Positions 24,694-33,000 of a stretch of DNA of 38,321 bases are shown in pieces (within the stretch, counting starts at the first letter, position 1; each line of letters starts with the position of its first letter). The position numbers and the translations under genes were made by a program. The DNA is from Pseudomonadota bacterium (lineage in GTDB: Bacteria; Pseudomonadota; Gammaproteobacteria; Burkholderiales; Burkholderiaceae_B). The notes beneath the pieces are model-generated. The model had not been told where the DNA came from, ran no database searches, and saw only the letters and a program-made list of their open reading frames with translations. The stretch is from contig JAEXOO010000036.1 of NCBI GenBank assembly GCA_023439305.1, forward strand, positions 1-38,321. The letters run 5' to 3'.

Positions 24694-24711
24694 TATGCAC
24701 AACTGTGCATA
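24694..24711. promoter_or_regulatory. Second palindrome just before fdsG
   Basis: TATGCAC-AACT-GTGCATA is a perfect 7-bp inverted repeat ending 7 bp before the first possible fdsG start. It could be an operator, or a leader hairpin affecting fdsG translation. The only G-rich ribosome-like stretch (AGGGGGG, 24671-24677) lies upstream of it, too far to serve 24719 unless the hairpin forms. Confidence 0.4.
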
Positions 24712-24718
24712 AAAAAAC

Positions 24719-25267
24719 ATGGAGGCGCAGGTTTCCCCTACGGCAGCCGCGCATACAGACATGCAACTACCCCCCCATGCACGGGAGTTCGAGCCGTCCG
24801 ACCAGGCTCCCCTGGACGTCACTCTGCAGGCCATCAAGCACCATGCCGGCCAGAAAGGCAATCTGCTTCCCATCCTGCACACTATCCAGGACAGTCTGGG
24901 TCACCTGCCCGAATCCATCGTGCCGGTGCTGGCCGAGCACCTGGCGCTGTCGCGCGCGGAAATCCATGGCGTCATCTCCTTTTACGCCCATTTCCGCACC
25001 CAGCCGCACGCGTGCAGGACGCTGGAAATCTGCCGGGCCGAGGCCTGTCAATCGCGCGGCGGCCTGGAGCTGGTCGCGCATGCCCGCCGTCGCCTGAACT
25101 GCGACTTCCATGAAAACAGCACTGACGGCCAGGTCACGCTGGAGCCGGTGTACTGTCTGGGCCTGTGCGCTCAATCGCCCGCCATTATGCTCGATGGCAT
25201 CCCGCATGCCCGCGTCACCCCCGAAAAGCTCGACGCACTGCTCAACGCCGAAGGGGTTGCACCATGA
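24719..25267 (+). CDS. fdsG: NAD-dependent formate dehydrogenase gamma subunit (NuoE-like)
   Basis: Up to 182 residues. The thioredoxin-like [2Fe-2S] domain has GNLLPILHTIQDSLGHLP, then GVISFYAHFRTQP and the ligands Cys105/Cys110 (CRAEACQ) and Cys146/Cys150 (YCLGLCAQSPA), the NuoE pattern. It passes electrons to the FdsB flavin module. No normal Shine-Dalgarno precedes ATG 24719, nor the internal ATG at 24761, so the start is uncertain. It is the first gene of the operon and overlaps fdsB by 4 bp. Confidence 0.93.
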   Translation: MEAQVSPTAAAHTDMQLPPHAREFEPSDQAPLDVTLQAIKHHAGQKGNLLPILHTIQDSLGHLPESIVPVLAEHLALSRAEIHGVISFYAHFRTQPHACRTLEICRAEACQSRGGLELVAHARRRLNCDFHENSTDGQVTLEPVYCLGLCAQSPAIMLDGIPHARVTPEKLDALLNAEGVAP

Positions 25268-26835
25268 ACGCCATTACTGTCTACATTCCCCGCGATACCG
25301 CTGCGGTCGCCATGGGCGCCAACCAGCTTGCAACCCAGTTGGCGGAAGAAGCCAAGCGTCGCGGCCAGGATCTGCGCATCGTGCGCAACGGCTCACGCGG
25401 CCTGCTGTGGCTCGAGCCCATGGTCGAGGTGCAGACGGCGCAGGGACGCGTAGCCTACGGCCCGGTCCAGAGCGACGATTTGCCCGGCCTGCTGGATGCC
25501 GGCCTGCTGCACGGCGGCGAACACGCCCTGCGTCTGGGCCTGACCGACGAGATCCCCTACCTGAAGAATCAGGAACGCCTGACCTTCGCCCGCGTGGGCA
25601 TCATCGACCCGGTCAGCGTGGCCGACTATGAATCCTGTGGCGGCTTCGAAGGTCTGCGCAAGGCGTTGGCCATGGAGCCGGCCGCCATCGTGCAGGAAGT
25701 GACCGATTCCGGCCTGCGCGGTCGCGGCGGCGCCGCCTTCCCCACCGGCATCAAGTGGAAAACCGTGCTGGGCACCTCGGCGCAGCAGAAATACATCGTC
25801 TGCAACGCCGACGAAGGTGACTCGGGCACCTTCTCGGATCGCATGCTGATGGAAGGCGACCCGCTGTGCCTGATCGAAGGCATGACCATTGCCGGCCTGG
25901 CCGTCGGCGCCACCTACGGCTACATCTATGTACGCTCCGAATACCCGCTGGCCGTCCAGGTACTGAACGAAGCCATCGCCGCGGCCCGCACCGCCGGTTG
26001 GCTGGGTCAGGACATCCAGGGCAGCGGCTGCGCCTTCGACCTGGAAGTGCGCAAGGCCGCCGGCGCCTATATCTGTGGGGAAGAAACCGCCCTGCTCGAC
26101 AGTCTGGAAGGCAAGCGCGGCGTGGTGCGCGTCAAGCCGCCGCTGCCGGCTATCAAAGGCCTGTTCGGCCAGCCCACCGTCATCAACAACGTGGTGTCTT
26201 TGGCTTCCGTGCCGGTCATCCTGGCCAAAGGCGGCGCCTACTACCAGAACTACGGCATGGGCCGCTCGCGCGGCACCCTGGCTTTCCAGTTGACCGGCAA
26301 CCTGAAGCAAGGCGGCCTGGTGGAAAAAGCCTTTGGCGTGACCCTGCGCGAATTGCTGTACGACTACGGCGGCGGCAGCGCCAGCGGACGGCCGCTGCGC
26401 GCTGTACAGGTCGGCGGCCCGCTGGGCGCCTACCTGCCCGAGCACCAGTGGGACGTCCCCCTGGACTACGAGGCCTACATGAAGATCAATGCCATGGTCG
26501 GCCACGGCGGCCTGGTGGCCTTTGATGACACGGTGGACATGGCCCACATGGCGCAATACGCCATGGAGTTCTGCGCCATCGAATCCTGCGGCAAATGCAC
26601 GCCCTGTCGCATCGGCTCCACGCGCGGCGTGGAAACCATCCAGAAGATCCGTCGCCGCGAAGAGCTGGACAACCATGTCGAGCTGCTGCGCGATCTGTGC
26701 GACACCATGTTCGCCGGGTCGCTGTGCGCCCTGGGCGGCATGACCCCCTACCCCGTCCTGTCCGCCCTGGAACATTTCCCCCAGGACTTCGGGCTGGCCC
26801 CTCAAACCGACGAGAGCCGCCTGGCCAAGGCGTAA
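25264..26835 (+). CDS. fdsB: NAD-dependent formate dehydrogenase beta subunit (NuoF-like, FMN/NAD+)
   Basis: 523 residues from ATG 25264. An N-terminal thioredoxin-like part is followed by the NuoF core: GLRGRGGAAFPTGIKW (FMN/NADH glycine loop), CNADEGDSGTFSDR, GAYICGEETALLDSLEGKRG and the [4Fe-4S] ligands Cys442, Cys445, Cys448 (ESCGKCTPC) and Cys488 (LCALGG). It reduces NAD+ with electrons from formate. It is translationally coupled to fdsG and 13 bp ahead of fdsA. Confidence 0.97.
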   Translation: MNAITVYIPRDTAAVAMGANQLATQLAEEAKRRGQDLRIVRNGSRGLLWLEPMVEVQTAQGRVAYGPVQSDDLPGLLDAGLLHGGEHALRLGLTDEIPYLKNQERLTFARVGIIDPVSVADYESCGGFEGLRKALAMEPAAIVQEVTDSGLRGRGGAAFPTGIKWKTVLGTSAQQKYIVCNADEGDSGTFSDRMLMEGDPLCLIEGMTIAGLAVGATYGYIYVRSEYPLAVQVLNEAIAAARTAGWLGQDIQGSGCAFDLEVRKAAGAYICGEETALLDSLEGKRGVVRVKPPLPAIKGLFGQPTVINNVVSLASVPVILAKGGAYYQNYGMGRSRGTLAFQLTGNLKQGGLVEKAFGVTLRELLYDYGGGSASGRPLRAVQVGGPLGAYLPEHQWDVPLDYEAYMKINAMVGHGGLVAFDDTVDMAHMAQYAMEFCAIESCGKCTPCRIGSTRGVETIQKIRRREELDNHVELLRDLCDTMFAGSLCALGGMTPYPVLSALEHFPQDFGLAPQTDESRLAKA

Positions 26836-26848
26836 GACGGAGAACACC

Positions 26849-29749
26849 ATGAAAGAAACCATCGCCGTACGCGAACGCGACCTGGGCACCCCCGCCTCCG
26901 AACAGACCGAAATGGTCAACCTGACCATCGACGGCAAGCTGCTGGAGGTGCCGGCCGGCACCTCCGTGATGCGCGCGGCCGCCATGGCCGGCATCAATAT
27001 TCCCAAACTGTGCGCCACCGATACGCTGGAAGCCTTCGGCTCCTGCCGCCTGTGTCTGGTGGACATCGAAGGCCGCCGCGGCCACCCTGCTTCCTGCACC
27101 ACGTTGGTGGAGGAAGGCATGGTCGTGCAGACCGAAAACGACACCCTGCACAAGCTGCGCCGCAACGTGATGGAGCTGTATATCTCCGATCACCCGCTGG
27201 ACTGCCTGACCTGCCCGGCCAACGGCAACTGCGAGCTGCAGGACATGGCCGGCGTGGTGGGCCTGCGCAGCGTGCGCTACGGCTTTGACGGCGCCAATCA
27301 CCTGGACGACACCACTGATGCGTCCAACCCCTACTTCTCCTACGACTCCAGCAAGTGCATTGTCTGCAACCGCTGCGTGCGCGCCTGCGAAGAAGTCCAG
27401 GGCACCTTCGCGCTGACCATCGACAAGCGCGGCTTCCAGGCCCGCGTGGCCGCCGGCCAGAACGAAGACTTCCTGGCCAGCGACTGCGTTTCCTGCGGCG
27501 CCTGCGTGCAGTCCTGTCCTACGTCCTCGCTGATGGAAAAATCCGTCATTGATCTGGGCCAGCCCGAGCATGCCGTCATCACCACCTGCGCCTATTGCGG
27601 CGTGGGCTGCGGCTTCAAAGCCGAAATGAAAGGCGACAAAGTCATCCGCATGACCCCCTGGAAGGACGGCAAGGCCAATCGCGGCCACGCCTGCGTCAAG
27701 GGCCGCTTCGCCTGGGGCTACGCCACCCACCAGGACCGCATCCTGAATCCCATGATCCGCAAGAGCATCACGGATCCCTGGCAGGAAGTTTCCTGGGACG
27801 AGGCCATCAACTATGCGGCTTCCGAGTTCCGCCGCATCCAGGACCAGTACGGCCGCGACTCGGTGGGTGGCATCACCTCCTCGCGTTGCACCAACGAAGA
27901 AACCTATCTGGTGCAGAAACTGGTGCGCGCTGCCTTTGGCACCAACAACGTGGACACCTGCGCCCGCGTCTGCCACTCGCCCACCGGCTACGGCCTGAAG
28001 ATGACACTGGGCGAATCGGCCGGCACGCAGACCTTCGATTCGGTCATGCACACCGACGTGGTCATCGTGATCGGCGCCAACCCCAGCGCCGCCCACCCCG
28101 TGTTCGCCTCGCGCCTGAAGCGCCGTCTGCGCCAGGGCGCGCGCCTGATCGTGATCGATCCGCGTCAGACCGAGCTGGTCAGCTCGCCGCACATCCAGGC
28201 CGACTTCCACCTGCCTCTGCGCCCCGGCACCAACACCGCGATGCTGACCGCCATGGCGCACGTGATCGCCACCGAAAACCTGGTCGACGAAGCCTATGTG
28301 GCCGAACGTTGCGATACCGCCGCTTTCGAGGAATGGCGTGCGTTTGTCAGCCAGCCCCAAAATTCGCCCGAAGCCATGGCCGAGATCTGCGGCGTGTCCG
28401 CCCAGGACATTCGCGGTGCAGCCCGCCTGTATGCCACCGGCGGCAACGGTTCTATTTACTATGGCCTGGGCGTAACCGAGCACAGCCAGGGTTCCACCAC
28501 CGTCATGGCCATTGCCAACCTGGCCATGGCCACCGGCAACGTAGGCCGCGAAGGCGTGGGCGTGAACCCGCTGCGCGGCCAGAACAACGTGCAGGGCTCC
28601 TGCGACATGGGCTCCTTCCCGCACGAGTTCCCCGGATACCGCCACGTCTCCGACGACACGGTGCGCCACCAGTTCGAGCAGGCCTGGGGCGTGCCCCTGC
28701 AGTCCGAGCCCGGCCTGCGCATCCCCAATATGTTCGACGCGGCGCTGAGCGGCAGCTTCAAGGGCCTGTACTGCCAAGGCGAAGACATTGTTCAGTCCGA
28801 CCCCAACACCCAGCATGTGGCCGCCGCCATGGCGGCCATGGAGTGCGTGGTGGTGCAGGATCTGTTCCTGAACGAGACGGCCAAGTATGCACACGTCTTC
28901 CTGCCCGGCTCGTCCTTCCTGGAAAAAGACGGCACCTTCACCAACGCCGAACGCCGTATCTCGCGCGTACGCCAGGTGATGAAGCCCAAGGCCGGCCTGG
29001 CCGACTGGGAAGTGACCTGCGCGCTGGCGCGTGCGCTGGGCTACCCCATGAACTACGAGCACCCCGGCCAGATCATGGACGAGATCGCTCACCTGACCCC
29101 GACCTTCACCGGTGTTTCCTACGCTCGCATCGACGAGCTGGGAGGCAGTGTGCAATGGCCTTGCAACGAGCAGGCGCCTGAAGGCACGCCGACCATGCAC
29201 ATCGATGAGTTCGTGCGCGGCAAGGGCCGCTTCATGCTGACGCAATACGTGCCTACGGAAGAGCGCAGCAGCCGCAAGTTCCCGCTGTTGCTGACCACGG
29301 GCCGTATCCTGTCGCAGTACAACGTGGGCGCCCAGACACGTCGCACCGACAACGTGGCCTGGCACTCAGAAGACTTGCTGGAAATCCATCCCGTGGATGC
29401 CGAGGACCGCGGCATACGCAGCGGTGACAAAGTATCGGTCAAGAGCCGGGCCGGCGAGACTGCGCTGCGCGCTACGGTGACCGAACGCGTTCAACCAGGG
29501 GTGGTCTATACTACTTTCCACTTTCCCGAGTCGGGCGCCAACGTCGTCACCACGGACAATTCGGACTGGGCCACCAACTGCCCGGAATACAAAGTCACCG
29601 CCGTGCAGATCCAGCGCGTGACAGCCGAATCCGATTGGCAGAACCGCTGGAACCGCTTCAACGACATCCAGCAGCGTCTGTTGCAAGGCGAAGCGGTACC
29701 GCCCGACGCCCTTCCCCAGGGCGGCCACGAGCACGCCCACCACGACTAG
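26849..29749 (+). CDS. fdsA: NAD-dependent formate dehydrogenase alpha subunit (Mo-bisMGD)
   Basis: A 966-residue catalytic subunit. The N-terminal [2Fe-2S] domain has Cys55, Cys66, Cys69 and Cys83. The His/Cys-ligated cluster follows (HPLDCLTCPANGNC), then two [4Fe-4S] ferredoxin motifs (CIVCNRCVRAC, CVSCGACVQSC). A further cluster CAYCGVGC opens the molybdopterin domain. The Mo ligand is Cys375 in ARVCHSPT, encoded by TGC, so this is a cysteine, not selenocysteine, enzyme; His376 is the conserved partner. The C-terminal MGD-binding domain contains TTGRILSQYNVGAQTRR. The extreme C-terminus is His-rich (GGHEHAHHD). Oxidises formate to CO2 in the cytoplasm. Confidence 0.98.
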   Translation: MKETIAVRERDLGTPASEQTEMVNLTIDGKLLEVPAGTSVMRAAAMAGINIPKLCATDTLEAFGSCRLCLVDIEGRRGHPASCTTLVEEGMVVQTENDTLHKLRRNVMELYISDHPLDCLTCPANGNCELQDMAGVVGLRSVRYGFDGANHLDDTTDASNPYFSYDSSKCIVCNRCVRACEEVQGTFALTIDKRGFQARVAAGQNEDFLASDCVSCGACVQSCPTSSLMEKSVIDLGQPEHAVITTCAYCGVGCGFKAEMKGDKVIRMTPWKDGKANRGHACVKGRFAWGYATHQDRILNPMIRKSITDPWQEVSWDEAINYAASEFRRIQDQYGRDSVGGITSSRCTNEETYLVQKLVRAAFGTNNVDTCARVCHSPTGYGLKMTLGESAGTQTFDSVMHTDVVIVIGANPSAAHPVFASRLKRRLRQGARLIVIDPRQTELVSSPHIQADFHLPLRPGTNTAMLTAMAHVIATENLVDEAYVAERCDTAAFEEWRAFVSQPQNSPEAMAEICGVSAQDIRGAARLYATGGNGSIYYGLGVTEHSQGSTTVMAIANLAMATGNVGREGVGVNPLRGQNNVQGSCDMGSFPHEFPGYRHVSDDTVRHQFEQAWGVPLQSEPGLRIPNMFDAALSGSFKGLYCQGEDIVQSDPNTQHVAAAMAAMECVVVQDLFLNETAKYAHVFLPGSSFLEKDGTFTNAERRISRVRQVMKPKAGLADWEVTCALARALGYPMNYEHPGQIMDEIAHLTPTFTGVSYARIDELGGSVQWPCNEQAPEGTPTMHIDEFVRGKGRFMLTQYVPTEERSSRKFPLLLTTGRILSQYNVGAQTRRTDNVAWHSEDLLEIHPVDAEDRGIRSGDKVSVKSRAGETALRATVTERVQPGVVYTTFHFPESGANVVTTDNSDWATNCPEYKVTAVQIQRVTAESDWQNRWNRFNDIQQRLLQGEAVPPDALPQGGHEHAHHD

Positions 29750-29757
29750 GAGCCCGC

Positions 29758-30621
29758 GTGAGCAAGGCGGATTTTCATGATGCCAGCGCCGTCGCCACTG
29801 TCTGGCGACAGGCGCGCGCCACCCCAGGCCAGACCGGACCAGCGCCGGCGGCCGACAGCGACAGCCTGGCCTGCGAGCAGGCCGTCGCCCTGGAGTACAA
29901 CGGCATCAGCCACGCCGCCTTGCTGTGCAGCCCGACCGATCTGGAAGACCTGGCCTACGGTTTTTCCCTGACCGAAGGCATCATCCGCGACGCCGATGAC
30001 ATCCGCGCCGTGGACCTGCTGGAGGACGAGCGCGGCAGCCTGCTGCAAATCGACATCGCCAGCGCCTGCCTGCACCAGCTCAAGGCCCGTCGGCGCCAGT
30101 TGGCCGGCCGCACCGGTTGCGGCCTGTGCGGGCTGGAAAGCCTGGACGAGGTGCGCCGCGAGCTGCCCGCTCTGCCCGTGCCGGAACAGGGGCCTAATGC
30201 CGACGCTGTTTTCCGGGCTCTGGATGCGCTGCGCGACAGCCAGCCCCTGCACCGCCTGACCGGCGCCACCCATGCCGCCGCCTGGTGCACGCTGGACGGC
30301 GACATCCTGGCCGTCCGAGAAGACGTCGGCCGCCACAATGCGCTGGACAAACTGCTCGGTCATCTGCTGCGCCAAGGCATGGACCCGCGCCAGGGCATGG
30401 TCTTGATCTCCAGCCGCGCCAGCTTCGAAATGGTCCAGAAAGCCGCCGCCATGGGTATCACCTTTGTAGTGGCCGTCTCAGCTCCTACGCGCTATGCCGT
30501 GCAGATCGCCGACGAACTGGGCGTCATGCTGGCCGCCTTTGCCCGCGACCGTGCTTTCACGCTCTACAGCCATCCCCATTATCTGAATACTTCCGAGCCT
30601 GTCTCGACCACGACACCATGA
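29758..30621 (+). CDS. fdhD: Formate dehydrogenase accessory sulfurtransferase
   Basis: 287 residues from GTG 29758, with TAGGAG 7 bases upstream; the frame is open further back into fdsA but without a ribosome site. FdhD moves sulfur from a cysteine desulfurase to the Mo-bisMGD cofactor before insertion. The active loop is GCGLCG with Cys121 and Cys124, the same numbering as in E. coli FdhD. LAYGFSLTEGII, REDVGRHNALDKLLG and SSRASFEMVQKAA are family signatures. It corresponds to fdsC of other fds operons and overlaps fdsD by 4 bp. Confidence 0.95.
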   Translation: MSKADFHDASAVATVWRQARATPGQTGPAPAADSDSLACEQAVALEYNGISHAALLCSPTDLEDLAYGFSLTEGIIRDADDIRAVDLLEDERGSLLQIDIASACLHQLKARRRQLAGRTGCGLCGLESLDEVRRELPALPVPEQGPNADAVFRALDALRDSQPLHRLTGATHAAAWCTLDGDILAVREDVGRHNALDKLLGHLLRQGMDPRQGMVLISSRASFEMVQKAAAMGITFVVAVSAPTRYAVQIADELGVMLAAFARDRAFTLYSHPHYLNTSEPVSTTTP

Positions 30622-30866
30622 ACATTGCCCCCCTGATTCCCATGGCCAATCGCATCGGCCTGTTCTTCGAGGCCTTGAGCGACCGTCAGCAAGGCCTGAA
30701 CGAGATCGCCGAGCACATCCGCAAATTCTGGGATCCGCGCATGCGCCGCTCCCTGCTGGATTTCATCGAGCAGCACCCCGACGGCAAGGGCGATGCCGGC
30801 GAGCTGGCCCCCATCGTGCTGGAAGCGGTCGTCCAGCACCGCCAGCAGCTGGAGCCACGCGCCTGA
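30618..30866 (+). CDS. fdsD: Formate dehydrogenase delta subunit
   Basis: An 82-residue protein, MNIAPLIPMANRIGLFFEAL onward, with HIRKFWDPRMRRSLLDFIEQ and a C-terminal LAPIVLEAV, the FdsD pattern. It is a small subunit of soluble NAD-linked formate dehydrogenases, needed for assembly or activity rather than carrying a redox centre. It overlaps the fdhD stop (ATGA) and ends the clear fds operon. Confidence 0.93.
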   Translation: MNIAPLIPMANRIGLFFEALSDRQQGLNEIAEHIRKFWDPRMRRSLLDFIEQHPDGKGDAGELAPIVLEAVVQHRQQLEPRA

Positions 30867-30890
30867 GGCGCCACCCGGCCGCAGACAGAT

Positions 30891-30913
30891 CGGCCGCTGC
30901 TCCGCAGCGGCCG
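30891..30913. repeat. GC-rich hairpin after fdsD
   Basis: CGGCCGCTGC-TCC-GCAGCGGCCG is a perfect 10-bp stem with a 3-nt loop, 24 bp after fdsD and 22 bp before the next ATG. No T tract follows, so it may attenuate or stabilise the fds mRNA rather than terminate it fully. Confidence 0.65.
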
Positions 30914-30935
30914 TCCAATACCAGAGGCACTTGTC

Positions 30936-31358
30936 ATGCCGCAACGCTCTTCCCCCTTCTCCAGGCCTGTCAGCCAGCGCACCGCCCGCACTAATTCTCT
31001 GCTGTGGGTATTTGATGCCCTGGAGCAGGCCGACGACTACCTGCGCCGCAAGATGTTCGGCTGCGATGCGGCCTATGTGAATGGCCGGCTTTGCCTGGCC
31101 GTCGCCGACCGGGACGAACCCTGGGACGGCCTGCTGGTCTGCACCGCGAGAGAACACCATCCCGCCTTGATCGATGCAGCGCCTGGCCTGCGCCCTCATC
31201 CCATCCTGGGAAAATGGCTTTATATTCCAGAAAATGATGAACGCTTCGAAGCCGTCGCCGCCCTGATCGTCGATCTGATGCGACAAGGCGACGCCCGCAT
31301 CGGCGTGGAGCCTGGTTCACGATCGCGCAAGCGGCGCAGCTCCACGCCCGGCGCCTGA
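30936..31358 (+). CDS. Small protein with TfoX-N-like domain
   Basis: 140 residues. RRKMFGCDAAYVNGRLCLAVAD resembles the start of TfoX N-terminal domains (R-x-M-F-G-x-x-x-x-Y-V-x-G-x-x-x-A), and HPILGKWLYIPENDERFEAVAALI resembles their end; the middle is unusual. The C-terminus is basic (RSRKRRS). AGAGG lies 8 bases before the ATG. It follows the fds operon on the same strand, but the hairpin between them and the lack of overlap leave cotranscription open. Function unknown; I would not infer a competence role. Confidence 0.65.
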   Translation: MPQRSSPFSRPVSQRTARTNSLLWVFDALEQADDYLRRKMFGCDAAYVNGRLCLAVADRDEPWDGLLVCTAREHHPALIDAAPGLRPHPILGKWLYIPENDERFEAVAALIVDLMRQGDARIGVEPGSRSRKRRSSTPGA

Positions 31359-31413
31359 AACAACCCAAGCTGCGACACCCGGGCAGCCTTCCCTTGTCCG
31401 ACAACGCCTGCCG

Positions 31414-31442
31414 AAAAAAAACCCGCCGTAGCGGGTTTTTTT
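31414..31442. terminator. Bidirectional intrinsic terminator
   Basis: AAAAAACCCGC-CGTA-GCGGGTTTTTT (31416-31441), with A and T runs on both sides, between the convergent TfoX-like gene and the universal stress gene. It should work in both directions. Confidence 0.93.
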
Positions 31443-31459
31443 GTCGGGTCATGCAGTGA

Positions 31460-31921
31460 TCAGTCGGTTTCCTTGACGCGATACACCAGCACCGTGTTCT
31501 TGGCGATGTTCAGCACCTTGATGGTGACACTGCCCAGCAGCAGGCGCGACAGGCCGCTGCGACCGTGGCTGCCGATGAAGATCAGGTCGCATCCTTCCTG
31601 TTCGGCGGCCTGCACGATACCATCGGCCACGTTGAAATTGGACACCGACTTGCCAGTGGCCTTCACGCCGGCGGTTTCGGCGCGATCCAGGATCTGTTGC
31701 AGATACTTCTTGGACTGTTCCTTGGCGGTCTTGTCGTAGTCTTCATCCGTGATGGCGTAAGCCGCAGCCATGCCATCAAAGCCTACCGTAGCGGCGAAAG
31801 GTTGAGTTACGTGCAGTGCCACGATTTCGGCGCCGATCTGACGGGCAAACGACACGCCCTTATTGGCAGCTTGGGCGGACAGGACGGAACCGTCGGTAGG
31901 AATGAGAATCTTCTTGAACAT
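31460..31921 (-). CDS. Universal stress protein, UspA family
   Basis: 153 residues, a single Usp domain. MFKKILIPTDGS opens the fold, and the ATP-binding signature G-x2-G-x9-G-S is present as Gly117, Gly120 and Gly130-Ser131 (GSHGRSGLSRLLLGSVT), so it is probably an ATP-binding member. GGGGG lies about 8 bases before the ATG. It is a single gene ending at the bidirectional terminator. I see no clear FNR-type site upstream. Confidence 0.95.
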   Translation of the reverse strand: MFKKILIPTDGSVLSAQAANKGVSFARQIGAEIVALHVTQPFAATVGFDGMAAAYAITDEDYDKTAKEQSKKYLQQILDRAETAGVKATGKSVSNFNVADGIVQAAEQEGCDLIFIGSHGRSGLSRLLLGSVTIKVLNIAKNTVLVYRVKETD

Positions 31922-32010
31922 GGCGATAACCCCCTTTGAATGGATACAAACAGCTTACCGCCGCGCCCATGCGCGGGACAAGCCTGGAACAGAGCTGACT
32001 TTGAGCCAGA

Positions 32011-32352
32011 TCAGGATTCGGTCGCCGCGCGAAACAAGGTGGCGCAACGGTTGCCGGTACGACAATAAGCAAGAATGGGTTTAGGCAGGTCCTGCAGCAG
32101 CTCGGCGAAGCGGTCGACATCCGCCACTGTGATGGCGCTGCCCACGACGGGCTGGTATTCGACCTTCAGACCAGCAGCCTGGGCGGCCTGAATGACATCG
32201 GCGGACAAGGGCTGCTCTGGGCCGCCTTCCAGGTCGGGACGGTTGATGATCACGCTTTTGAAGCCGGCGTCGGCCACAGCCTGCATATCTTCCCCCGTTA
32301 ATTGAGGAGCCACGGCAAACTGCTCGGTCAGCGATTGGTAGGGAAGCGACAT
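32011..32352 (-). CDS. DUF442 / beta-lactamase-hydrolase-like phosphatase domain protein
   Basis: 113 residues. The N-terminal part VIINRPDLEGGPEQP matches the NRPD-E motif of the DUF442 (TIGR01244) family, a dual-specificity-phosphatase-like fold often fused to sulfur dioxygenases or other redox enzymes. The P-loop is CRTGNRC, with nucleophile Cys97 and Arg102, and a second Cys where Ser is usual. Here it stands alone. Natural substrate unknown. Confidence 0.85.
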   Translation of the reverse strand: MSLPYQSLTEQFAVAPQLTGEDMQAVADAGFKSVIINRPDLEGGPEQPLSADVIQAAQAAGLKVEYQPVVGSAITVADVDRFAELLQDLPKPILAYCRTGNRCATLFRAATES

Positions 32353-32402
32353 AGGAACTCCTGGAATCGGGATAAACTAGATACGTTCAAAGGAAAAATA
32401 GT

Positions 32403-32999
32403 ATGTCCACCCCCGGTACTGCGCAAGCCCCCATTTCTTCTATGCCCTATCAGGATGGCGCACCCGCCGATTTTCTGATTCGTGCCGCCACGCCTGAAGA
32501 CATGACAGCCGTGCAAGCCATTTATGCCTATCATGTGCTGCACAGCACCGCCACCTTCGAAGAAACGCCTCCGGATCTGGCCGAAATGCAGGCCCGGCAT
32601 GCACATATCACGGCGCAAGGCCTGCCCTGGCTGGTAGCCGAACTGAATGGCCATATCGTAGGCTACGCCTATGCCGGCCTGTATCGGCCGCGCGTGGCCT
32701 ATCGCTTCACCTTAGAAGACTCCATCTACCTGGCCCAAGGCCAGATAGGCAAAGGACTGGGCAAGGCTCTGCTCTCCCGCTTGCTGGAGGAATGCGAACA
32801 AGGCCCATGGCGCCAAATGATCGCCGTGATCGCGGGCCACGACAACCGTGGCTCCATCGGCCTGCACCTGGCGCTGGGCTTTACCCATGCCGGCACGCAA
32901 GTGGCCACGGGCTACAAGTTCCAGCAATGGATCGACGTAGTTTTCATGCAGCGGGCGCTGGGCGAAGGCAGCCAAAGCCACCCGCAGGCCGGCTCCTGA
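32403..32999 (+). CDS. GNAT N-acetyltransferase, phosphinothricin/methionine-sulfone acetyltransferase-like
   Basis: 198 residues. After a non-conserved N-terminus, FLIRAATPEDMTAVQAIYAYHV starts the domain. STATFEETPPD, GLPWLVAE, GYAYAGLYRPRVAYRFTLEDSIYL, the acetyl-CoA loop QIGKGLGKALL, and GHDNRGSIGLHLALGF are typical of the PAT/MddA/YncA group, which acetylates phosphinothricin or methionine derivatives. AAGGA lies upstream of ATG 32403; Met14 is an alternative start. It ends 1 base before the stop of the convergent deacetylase gene. Confidence 0.9.
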   Translation: MSTPGTAQAPISSMPYQDGAPADFLIRAATPEDMTAVQAIYAYHVLHSTATFEETPPDLAEMQARHAHITAQGLPWLVAELNGHIVGYAYAGLYRPRVAYRFTLEDSIYLAQGQIGKGLGKALLSRLLEECEQGPWRQMIAVIAGHDNRGSIGLHLALGFTHAGTQVATGYKFQQWIDVVFMQRALGEGSQSHPQAGS

Positions 33000-33000
33000 A

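Noticed and set aside
24695..24712. Five-codon leader peptide (MHNCA) before fdsG
   Set aside because: The reading comes from the palindrome at 24694-24711. The only ribosome-like sequence is about 17 bp away, too far for efficient initiation.
27971..27973. Selenocysteine at the formate dehydrogenase active site
   Set aside because: The Mo-ligand codon is TGC (cysteine), with no in-frame TGA.
26486..29365. 959-codon minus-strand frame opposite fdsB/fdsA
   Set aside because: Antisense of the formate dehydrogenase genes, which are conserved in full. The His/Gly/Val-rich product has no recognisable domain.
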